A program made the position numbers and the translations under genes. From an uncultured Tropicimonas sp. (GTDB taxonomy: Bacteria; Pseudomonadota; Alphaproteobacteria; Rhodobacterales; Rhodobacteraceae): a stretch of 64,000 nt of DNA. Under the pieces are notes generated by a model. It saw nothing but the letters and a program-made list of their open reading frames with translations, was not told where the DNA came from and searched no databases. Below, piece after piece: positions 57,456 through 64,000 of this stretch; position 1 is the first letter of the stretch; every line of letters begins with the position of its first letter. Where the stretch lies: positions 1-64,000 of the forward strand of contig CANMIP010000020.1 in assembly GCA_947497945.1 (NCBI GenBank), given 5' to 3'.

Positions 57456-58532
57456 ATGTCCGATGCCACCACGAACCTCCTTTTGCCCTACCTGCTGGCC
57501 AGCCAGGCACAGAAGCATGTCACCCTGAACGAGTCCCTACGGCTGCTGGACGGGCTGGTGCAGATGGCGGTGATCGACCGGGATCTGACCGCGCCGCCGG
57601 CATCGCCCGCGGACGGGGATCGATACATCGTCGGCTCCGGAGCCACCGGGGATTGGGCCGGCTGGGATATGAGCGTGGTGCTTTTTGTCGATGGTGTCTG
57701 GACCCGGCTCGCGCCGCGGGCCGGATGGCGGGCGTGGATCGAGGATGAGGGAGTTCTGCTGGTCTGGAATGGAGCGGCCTGGGTGAGCATCCTGCCCACC
57801 GAGCTGCAGAACCTCTCCTTGCTCGGCATTGGCACCGAGGCGGATGCCTCCAACCCGTTCTCGGCGAAACTGAACGCCGCGCTCTGGACGGCGCTGGGCG
57901 TGGCCGAGGGCGGAACCGGCGATCTCACCTACACCATGAACAAGGAAGCGGCGGGCGACGATCTCGGGCTCACCCTGCAAACCGGCTACGTGACCAAGGC
58001 CCTTCTGGGCCTGTTCGGTTCCGATGATTTCCGGCTCGCGGTCTCGGACGATGGCAGCACCTTCTCCGATGCCTTCAGCGTGGACCGGCTGACCGGCATC
58101 GTCGATCAGCCGCGTCTTCCCCGCTTCAAGGGCTACACCAACTACGACAACTATGTTGATGTCGACACCTGGACGAAACTCGCGATCAACAACACCGACT
58201 ACAACGACCAGTCCGCCTTCGACGCGGCGAACAACTATTTCGTCGCGCCGGCAGATGGGACGTATCTCTTCGGTGCCACGCTGATCTTCAAGACCAACGG
58301 CAGCACATCCTCCCGGATGCGCGGCCGGCTGGTGCTGAACGGCTCGACCGAGATCAGGGGCTCCTTCGGTGAGAATTCCGGCGCTCATGTTTCCGAGGCC
58401 ACCGCTCTCTGGCTTCAGACCATGGTGGCGCTGAGCGCCGGAGATACCGTCGAGCTGCAGGGGTATTTCCGGGCCGCGGATGGGTATTTCGCGGCCGATC
58501 GCACATCGTTCTGGGGCGCGAAGGTGGGCTAG
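57456..58532 (+). CDS. Tail fibre: DUF2793 domain plus C1q-like head (copy B)
   Basis: 358 residues, the same length as copy A. N-terminal DUF2793 (LPYLLASQAQKHVTLNESLRLLDGLVQ) and C-terminal jelly-roll-like head (YTNYDNYVDVDTWTKL, YLFGATLIFKTNGS, MVALSAGDTVELQGYF) are both nearly identical to copy A, with only scattered conservative changes. It is the last gene of prophage B; the convergent NERD-helicase gene ends 58 bases to the right. Confidence 0.8.
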   Translation: MSDATTNLLLPYLLASQAQKHVTLNESLRLLDGLVQMAVIDRDLTAPPASPADGDRYIVGSGATGDWAGWDMSVVLFVDGVWTRLAPRAGWRAWIEDEGVLLVWNGAAWVSILPTELQNLSLLGIGTEADASNPFSAKLNAALWTALGVAEGGTGDLTYTMNKEAAGDDLGLTLQTGYVTKALLGLFGSDDFRLAVSDDGSTFSDAFSVDRLTGIVDQPRLPRFKGYTNYDNYVDVDTWTKLAINNTDYNDQSAFDAANNYFVAPADGTYLFGATLIFKTNGSTSSRMRGRLVLNGSTEIRGSFGENSGAHVSEATALWLQTMVALSAGDTVELQGYFRAADGYFAADRTSFWGAKVG

Positions 58533-58589
58533 CCCCACCACTATCGCCACACGTGTTTCGGATATTCAGCACAGGCGATTGCGGGATGT

Positions 58590-60263
58590 TCAGGTACTTG
58601 CAGTCAGTTTCCCGGTAATGCGAGCGAGGTCCTCTGCAGTGCCTGCGAGTTCAAGAAGCAAGTTCGCCCGGCTTGTTGCCACATATATCAGTTTTGGGTC
58701 TGTAAGATTTTCCAGCCCGATTACGAAGACACATGGCCGGGATAATCCCTTGAACCTCCGAACTGTGTCAAACACGATCCGCCCGGCGGACATGCTGTCG
58801 GACGGGCATGTTTCGACGCCCGCGATCTTGTCTGGAATATCATTTAGATCCGCGGCAATTCCGGTTAGCACAGCAATCTCTCCGGGTTTGACTTGGCCGG
58901 AGCGAAGTAACTGCGCGATCCGTTCCATGACCCGCCCGAGCGCAAGGTCGCTTCGCCGGCACTCCAAGATGCCGACGGGTTCTCCCTCCGGACCAATCGC
59001 TGTGGATCGCCGACCTTCGTACCACTTTGTTATAACTGCGTGAATGCGTTTAGTGTTTCGGAGGTTACGGGTTAACGCAATGGCAGATTGCGGCAACGCC
59101 TGAATGAAGCTGGCTTCGTGGGAGAATAGGCGCTGGTTGTCATCAAAGAAGACATAGAACTGACCTTCGGTGCTATCCTTCAGTGTCAGCCGTAGAGCAT
59201 GTAGCCACGAATCCCGAAAATCCTGTCCCTCGTCAATCACGATGGTGTCGAACCCCAGCTGGGGATCGTTGCTGACGGCGTCGACAAGGGCTTCTGGCAG
59301 CACAGTGTCAAACAACTCCTGGCCTGCGTTCGCAGGCAGGTCTATGTCGGCTTCAAGAGCAAGAGATCTGCAAATCGAATGAAAGCTGGCGACTACGAGA
59401 TTCTCGTGGTCGGCACAGGCATCCTGAAGATAACTGGCCAACGGTGCATTGTAACAGGTGAGCAGAGTCCGGCGCCCAAGGCTGGCGGATCTTAGCGCCA
59501 TTTCGATTGCCAAAACGGTTTTTCCGCTTCCCGCGCCACCGGAGATCGCCATTTCCTGATTATCCTGAAGGGAATCGAGGATCCAGGCCTGCTCCCCCGT
59601 CAGTCGTTCAATGATCTGCGCGTCATCGGCGAGGCTGATCCCCACGTGCGCCCGTAGTTCGAAATGACTTGCGAGCAGCTCTTCGAGCGCTTTCAGGCCA
59701 TCGAGTCCCAGTGGCTTTTCGCGAGGATCATCGCCCTCGCTCATTCGTCGCACGACCCAGCGACCCAGCCCTTCCATGTCGTCACCGAACGCAATGATAT
59801 CCAGCGGCGCATCTGCGGCGAGTGCACGGGTCGGACGCATACTGCTTGGAAGGATTGCTCCGTGACGGGCTCGAAGGAACCGTCCACCGAGTCGGCGGTT
59901 CTCATTGAGGCGTTTGAGAAAATGGTGCTTGCTGCTGCGTGCCTGCGCGAGGGGGTTCTTGATCTTGAATGTGAAACCATCCCGATCCGTACTGAGCCAT
60001 TGCCCATCTGCTTCACGGCAACTTACACGCCCACCTTTCACCTCCAGGAACAAAAGGCCATGGTCGGGGTGCGCCACGATGAAATCGGCTTCGCCGTCGA
60101 ACTCCGCACCGTCGCTGTCAGCTTCATGCCAGGAGCGCGAATAGTAGCACGTATAGTCCCCCGGCGCTTTGTCCCTGATGTGCTCATATACTCGGACTTC
60201 AGACGATAGCTTCGGATTGTCCAGAACATGTTTGGGGAGCTGTGAAGGGTACATTCGAGCCAT
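58590..60263 (-). CDS. NERD nuclease-like domain fused to SF1 (UvrD/Rep-type) helicase
   Basis: 557 residues. The N-terminal NERD domain shows SSEVRVYEHIRDK, then FDGEADFIVAHPDHGLLFLEVKGG (Asp and E-x-K of a restriction-endonuclease-like fold, about residues 50-80). The helicase part has Walker A AISGGAGSGKTVLA (about residue 245), Walker B IVIDEGQDFRD (about 343), the Arg-finger region ALTRNLRNTKRIHAVI, and UvrD C-terminal motifs RRFKGLSRPCVFVIG and YVATSRANLLLEL. It is the last gene of a three-gene operon with DrmB- and DrmA-like proteins. In place of DrmC, it may be the nuclease/translocase effector. Confidence 0.88.
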   Translation of the reverse strand: MARMYPSQLPKHVLDNPKLSSEVRVYEHIRDKAPGDYTCYYSRSWHEADSDGAEFDGEADFIVAHPDHGLLFLEVKGGRVSCREADGQWLSTDRDGFTFKIKNPLAQARSSKHHFLKRLNENRRLGGRFLRARHGAILPSSMRPTRALAADAPLDIIAFGDDMEGLGRWVVRRMSEGDDPREKPLGLDGLKALEELLASHFELRAHVGISLADDAQIIERLTGEQAWILDSLQDNQEMAISGGAGSGKTVLAIEMALRSASLGRRTLLTCYNAPLASYLQDACADHENLVVASFHSICRSLALEADIDLPANAGQELFDTVLPEALVDAVSNDPQLGFDTIVIDEGQDFRDSWLHALRLTLKDSTEGQFYVFFDDNQRLFSHEASFIQALPQSAIALTRNLRNTKRIHAVITKWYEGRRSTAIGPEGEPVGILECRRSDLALGRVMERIAQLLRSGQVKPGEIAVLTGIAADLNDIPDKIAGVETCPSDSMSAGRIVFDTVRRFKGLSRPCVFVIGLENLTDPKLIYVATSRANLLLELAGTAEDLARITGKLTAST

Positions 60264-60265
60264 TT

Positions 60266-62086
60266 TCAGCTCCTCTCATCTAGCAATTTCCGAAAGAAAC
60301 CGATGTCGGGTCGATCCGGAGTGCCCACAAGCATTCCGCGATCGAGATGTCGGTTGAAATGCTCGCATGACGTTTCCGGAAGAAAAGTACAGCAATGGCA
60401 GGCAGCAGAACCTGAACCCTCGGAAAGAGACAATATTCCGCTGCTACAGAGTGGATCTGAAGAGCACCATTCAAGATCTCGCAGAGCGGATATCAGAATT
60501 GGCCCAAGTTCACTGGCGCGCCCTTTGCGCGACAGGCCGCCCAGAGTCCCATCGGAATCCGGTGCCGAGGTGTATAGAAGGAAACCGCACATCCCCCCCG
60601 GGCCGGGCGATACATAGAGCCGTTCCCGGATCGAAGCGGTGGAATAGCCACTGTCCAGAGACAACTGCTCGGCCAGCGCATGGGCGGTAGTATGCACCAG
60701 CAAAAAGCGCGGCGAGATTGTCATCGGGAATGGCCGATCTTCGCCGTTGTGTTCCTTCCAGGATCGTTCGGCCGAAGCATGGGCTATTTTCGCACGATCA
60801 ACGACATCAGGCCTACTCTCCCACATCGCGACTTCCGCTTCGTCGAAATTGATGAAGATTCCCTCGCCTCGAACTTCAATCGCAGGTAACCAGTTCAGTG
60901 GCTTTTCGGACAGCGGCGCAACCAAGGCACTGTTGTCGCCCGCCTCCACCGGACTAAGCCTTGTAAATCCTGTTAGTGCGCGGACTTCGCGCAATCTCTC
61001 GACTGACACCAAGCGCTCCAAAAAGCCCTCCATTTCAGGCGGCAGATCCTGGGGCTTAATCTGGAATTCTTTGAAATATTCGTCGTCCGGGCCACCGGAA
61101 CACAACATCAGATGTTCGTTGGGTCGCAGATCGCTGGTCTTGTCATCCAAGGTCTTCAGCAAGGTCAGGATCCGCGCAGTCAGTTCTTCCGCGGTTACAT
61201 CCTGGTCGTACCAGATCGGATGGATTTTCTTTCTCACATAAGCTGGAAGCTGGGCCCTGTCGTCCAGCGAAATTAGATCGTGCCAGAAGTCCTCAAGCTT
61301 GTCGCGGAATGACCCACCGAAGGGCGGCACATCCAGCGCGGAGGCTATCACAGGAAAATAGGCGTTCGATGCACCTCTCTGTATGGCGACTGGCTGATGG
61401 TTGCACCCGTCGGCCGTAGTCTTCAGCCAGAGTGATTTTCCTTCGCAACGAAATTTACTCAGCGCTCCCGGAGAAAGTGCTCCGTCGAGGTCGCGCTCTT
61501 GCTTGCATTCCGTGCAATGAACTCTCAGCCCCTTCAGACCGGCACCTTCCCCGACAAGCTTAAGAGGCTTCTTTCGCGAACAGGATTCCAGATGACTTGG
61601 CCAGGACATCCAGGGAAAGTCCTGCAGATGCCCGGATGGGCACGTTACGACAAAGCGCACAGGAACGACGAAGACCTTCCTCATGCGTCTTCCCCGCCCG
61701 GTACTGCAGTTGGTACAGTAGAGCTCCGGTCGCTCCAACTCCGATCCCCAAAATCGACTGCGTTGCAACAGGTTGCATTTGGGGCATACATGCCAGTCAG
61801 GGAAACGATATGCCGGCAGTAAACGTGGCCTCTTGGATTTTCCGAACCGCTCATCACCTACCGGCGGAAGCCGGAATCCTTTGACCTGTAACCGCGCTTC
61901 CAGTGGCTCGTGACGAATACGTTGATCATTCAGTAGTCCCGGTTTGGCAGACAGTTTGTCCCAGGCTTCAAGTCCAGCCGCGACCACTGAAAGAGGCGCC
62001 CCCCCATCTCCGCGAAAGTCGATAATCGCTCCCGGGCCATTGCCCGTCAAAACCTGACTTCTGCGAATCTTGCCAATAGGTTTCAT
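60266..62086 (-). CDS. drmB: DrmB-like DUF1998 protein (DISARM-type)
   Basis: 606 residues, near the usual DrmB length. The family start is clear: IGKIRRSQVLTGNGPGAIIDFRGDGG. Cys-rich zinc-binding segments follow: WHVCPKCNLLQRSRFW and YCTNCSTGRGR (about 95-125), then VHCTECKQERD (about 195). Near the C-terminus, the DUF1998 core reads LVHTTAHALAEQLSLDSGYSTASIRERLYV, and SSDPLCSSGILSLSEGSGSAACHCCTFLPETSCEHFNR ends the domain. DrmB partners DrmA in DISARM. Its ATG overlaps the DrmA-like stop (ATGA), and its stop is 2 bases from the NERD-helicase start. Confidence 0.88.
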   Translation of the reverse strand: MKPIGKIRRSQVLTGNGPGAIIDFRGDGGAPLSVVAAGLEAWDKLSAKPGLLNDQRIRHEPLEARLQVKGFRLPPVGDERFGKSKRPRLLPAYRFPDWHVCPKCNLLQRSRFWGSELERPELYCTNCSTGRGRRMRKVFVVPVRFVVTCPSGHLQDFPWMSWPSHLESCSRKKPLKLVGEGAGLKGLRVHCTECKQERDLDGALSPGALSKFRCEGKSLWLKTTADGCNHQPVAIQRGASNAYFPVIASALDVPPFGGSFRDKLEDFWHDLISLDDRAQLPAYVRKKIHPIWYDQDVTAEELTARILTLLKTLDDKTSDLRPNEHLMLCSGGPDDEYFKEFQIKPQDLPPEMEGFLERLVSVERLREVRALTGFTRLSPVEAGDNSALVAPLSEKPLNWLPAIEVRGEGIFINFDEAEVAMWESRPDVVDRAKIAHASAERSWKEHNGEDRPFPMTISPRFLLVHTTAHALAEQLSLDSGYSTASIRERLYVSPGPGGMCGFLLYTSAPDSDGTLGGLSRKGRASELGPILISALRDLEWCSSDPLCSSGILSLSEGSGSAACHCCTFLPETSCEHFNRHLDRGMLVGTPDRPDIGFFRKLLDERS

Positions 62087-64000
62087 CGACTTGCCTCCCT
62101 GGCCTGTGATCCGTCGAGCAGGACGAATGGGGTAGATGCTTCAACTGTACGCAACGAATTGGGTGTCGGCTTCTGTTTGCTGAAACGGGCCTTGTTCCCT
62201 CGTTCCGCTGCCGCTTCGGCCGATGTTAAGAGTGCATCGCCGTAGTCATCCCAATAGCTGTTCAATCCCTGATGATCGAACCAGAGAGTGAGAAACTCGT
62301 CGAGCTGTCGACGCGCAGCATCAGCCTCAGTGGGATCGATGCGTTCCACTCGATCGATCACCTTCTCCAGAAGTGCTTCCGCTTCTTGCTCATGCCTATC
62401 GATAGCGCCAGGGTCCGTCATGCCGCTCACTAGGTGGCGCACCAGAGCAACGTATGGCGCATGAAGCGCCCGATCCCTAGCCCGGGGAGCGAAAGGCGTA
62501 ACGCTGGTCGCTTCGACATCGCGATAAAGGCTGCCATGCCAGCTGGTAAAGGTCTCATAGCGGCTACGGTCCCGAGATTTCGCGGCATTGAACAAGGTGA
62601 TTACCAAACCAGGGGCCCTGCTGCTTCGGCCGACGCGGCTCGTTGCCTGGATATACTCGGCGATAGTCTTGGGCTGGCCGTTCACCACCATAAGACCCAG
62701 TCGTGAAACATCCATCCCGACAGATATCATGTTGCTAGCAAGAACGATGTCGATGTGATCAGGGTCCGTCCACGAACGCTCAAGGTCCTTCAGATATCTC
62801 GGGATGTCGCTCGAGCTGACACGGCTTGTCAGTTCAATTTGAGTTTCCGCATTCCGCTCTGTTTCTCCGGCTCTGCGTGCGGCGTAGTCAGTAATAGTGC
62901 GCGCCACGTCGTCACGCATAAGGACCAATGCCCCACCGAGTTCTCTTAACGAATTGAAATAGTTAACAAGAGTCCAATAGCCGTCACGTCGCTCATCATC
63001 CAGACTAGAATCTGTCGCTGACTGCAAGAGCGACGCTGCAACAGCCTGCTGTGTGAACTTAGCCGACCGCCCCACTGTCGTTACGCCGACATAGCGGCGA
63101 CCAGGCAGACTACGATCCTCGACAGCGAAGCCGGAGTTAGTGTGATCGAGTCCCGGTGGCGGAAACTGGAACGACAAACGATCGAAAAGCGCTTTGATCT
63201 GCGTCTCTGCCCGTCGGATTGTCGCCGTTGATCCGATAACCTTGGCGCGCTTGTCCGAGGAAGTCCGGCACAACTCGTCTACTGCCGTTTCGTAGAGTCC
63301 CGCCAAGCTTCCAAGCGGCCCCGAAATAAGATGAAGCTCATCCTGAATAATCAGATCTGGAGGATCTGCAGGCGTTCCGATGCCAAAGAGACGTCCGGAG
63401 GTCTGGTTTCGGGTGATTTGCGCGTATTTGTCGACCGTCCCGATTACCAGTGTAGGTTGTTCGCGGTATACATCCTCATCGACGGTCCAGATCGGCAGGC
63501 GGCCGATTCCGGAATTTGCATGGCACGCCTCAGTGACACAGCGCACCTCGGTTCGGCTCTTGTCACGGGCGATACTCCAACTAAGCGGGCCGTGGCAGCA
63601 CGGGCAGCTGCGCAGTTGCTCGGGAGTGCTTTCACCTCCGTTGTCCAACGCCTTTTCGGCACCTGCGAGACTGTTCGGCGTAGCGCCTTCACCAACCCAA
63701 AGGCCGAGAGAAATGGGAGTGTCGGTCGGGAAGTGATCGGGCAGTCGCGCCGCCCCGGAATCCGCTTCGCCTAGTCGAACCATTTCACATGCGCAGATCA
63801 GAGCAGCGGCACGTTCAAACTGTTGGATCGTCAGAAGGCGCAGTGTGTACCGCATGAATGTGGTCACGCCAGCTCCCCGCGGATCACCCTTAGCACGAAT
63901 CCGGCGAAGAAAGATGGTGAATGCGGTCAGCAGCAAGTAGGCCTCGGTCTTGCCGCCACCTGTTGGGAACCACAGCAGGTCCATCGTTTCGCGATCTGCG
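62083..64000 (-). CDS. drmA: DrmA-like SF2 helicase (5'-partial, runs off the window)
   Basis: At least 638 residues; the frame stays open to the right edge (ADRET before the first Met at 63984), so the N-terminal part lies outside. Helicase motifs: Walker A LWFPTGGGKTEAYLLL at the very edge, DEAH-like LIIQDELHLISGPLGSLAGLYE, GSTATIRRAETQIKALF (motif III), VLASNMISVGMDVSRL and QATSRVGRSSRAPGLVI (motif VI). A CPCCHGPL zinc-ribbon-like insertion sits between motifs. This matches the DISARM helicase DrmA; with DrmB it forms a phage DNA-sensing complex in characterised systems. Confidence 0.88.
   Translation of the reverse strand, partial: ADRETMDLLWFPTGGGKTEAYLLLTAFTIFLRRIRAKGDPRGAGVTTFMRYTLRLLTIQQFERAAALICACEMVRLGEADSGAARLPDHFPTDTPISLGLWVGEGATPNSLAGAEKALDNGGESTPEQLRSCPCCHGPLSWSIARDKSRTEVRCVTEACHANSGIGRLPIWTVDEDVYREQPTLVIGTVDKYAQITRNQTSGRLFGIGTPADPPDLIIQDELHLISGPLGSLAGLYETAVDELCRTSSDKRAKVIGSTATIRRAETQIKALFDRLSFQFPPPGLDHTNSGFAVEDRSLPGRRYVGVTTVGRSAKFTQQAVAASLLQSATDSSLDDERRDGYWTLVNYFNSLRELGGALVLMRDDVARTITDYAARRAGETERNAETQIELTSRVSSSDIPRYLKDLERSWTDPDHIDIVLASNMISVGMDVSRLGLMVVNGQPKTIAEYIQATSRVGRSSRAPGLVITLFNAAKSRDRSRYETFTSWHGSLYRDVEATSVTPFAPRARDRALHAPYVALVRHLVSGMTDPGAIDRHEQEAEALLEKVIDRVERIDPTEADAARRQLDEFLTLWFDHQGLNSYWDDYGDALLTSAEAAAERGNKARFSKQKPTPNSLRTVEASTPFVLLDGSQAREASR

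Larger units (their letters stand above)
24898..58532 (+). mobile_element. Prophage B, siphovirus-type, apparently full length
   Basis: Starts with a tyrosine integrase and ends with the tail fibre gene. Between are a replication/early operon, cargo, a lambda-like head module, tail genes, a lysis cassette and a GTA-like distal tail. Size (about 33.6 kb) and gene order are typical of temperate siphoviruses of Alphaproteobacteria. The boundaries are estimates: the left from the repeat element before the integrase, the right from the last phage gene; the defence operon begins 58 bases later. No matching att direct repeats were found by eye. A possible start problem in the terminase and an inserted cassette leave its activity uncertain. 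Confidence 0.85.
50236..58532 (+). repeat. Long direct repeat, copy B (lysis and distal tail module)
   Basis: Partner of 1970-10314, in the same orientation; see that entry for the coordinate offsets. The homology begins inside the 3' part of the tape measure gene and ends at the tail fibre stop; the flanks on both sides are unrelated. Confidence 0.9.

Overview
The window is GC-rich alphaproteobacterial DNA, most likely from the Rhodobacterales (Roseobacter-like). The reasons are codon usage, the many GTA-type tail proteins, the marine-type periplasmic enzymes and the tRNA-fMet fragment; no rRNA or housekeeping gene is present to confirm this.

Layout. (1) 1-10.3 kb is the right end of a siphovirus-type prophage (A): tape measure, lysis cassette, GTA-like distal tail proteins and a tail fibre. 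(2) 10.6-15.5 kb is a five-gene minus-strand operon that joins a ZnuA-like metal-binding protein to a MacB/LolD-type ABC transporter and a large unknown membrane protein. (3) 15.8-17.8 kb is a secreted metallo-beta-lactamase-fold hydrolase divergent from a TetR regulator, with two palindromic operators between them. (4) 17.8-18.9 kb is non-coding and holds a 47-base 3' fragment of tRNA-fMet flanked by two near-identical direct repeats, which looks like the scar of an integrated element. (5) 18.9-24.6 kb is a minus-strand operon (amidohydrolase, DUF3299 protein, OprB-like porin, lipoprotein hydrolase) divergent from an AraC regulator.

(6) 24.9-58.5 kb is an apparently full-length prophage (B). 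It runs integrase, small early operon (HTH, VRR-NUC nuclease, replication protein), accessory genes (LysR, methyltransferase, ParB-DNA methyltransferase fusion, cation efflux, DUF3489), a lambda-like head module (terminase, gpW, portal, protease with nested scaffold, decoration, capsid), tail genes including a programmed -1 frameshift, lysis cassette, GTA-like distal tail, and tail fibre. An inverted two-gene cassette encoding a membrane protein and a secreted protein interrupts the late operon at 44.7-46.0 kb. The lysis and distal tail modules of A and B are colinear direct repeats about 48.2 kb apart; from 1970 to 4819 the offset is exactly constant at 48,266 bases.

(7) 58.6-64.0 kb, directly beside prophage B, is a minus-strand defence operon: a DrmA-like helicase (runs off the window), a DrmB-like DUF1998 protein, and a NERD-nuclease/UvrD-type helicase where the DISARM core would have the phospholipase-D protein DrmC. 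This is the best candidate for an unusual system, a DISARM-like variant. The prophage cargo cassettes, the clustered GGAATCCACC repeats and the threefold GGGGTGGC palindromic element are further signals that gene calls alone do not explain.
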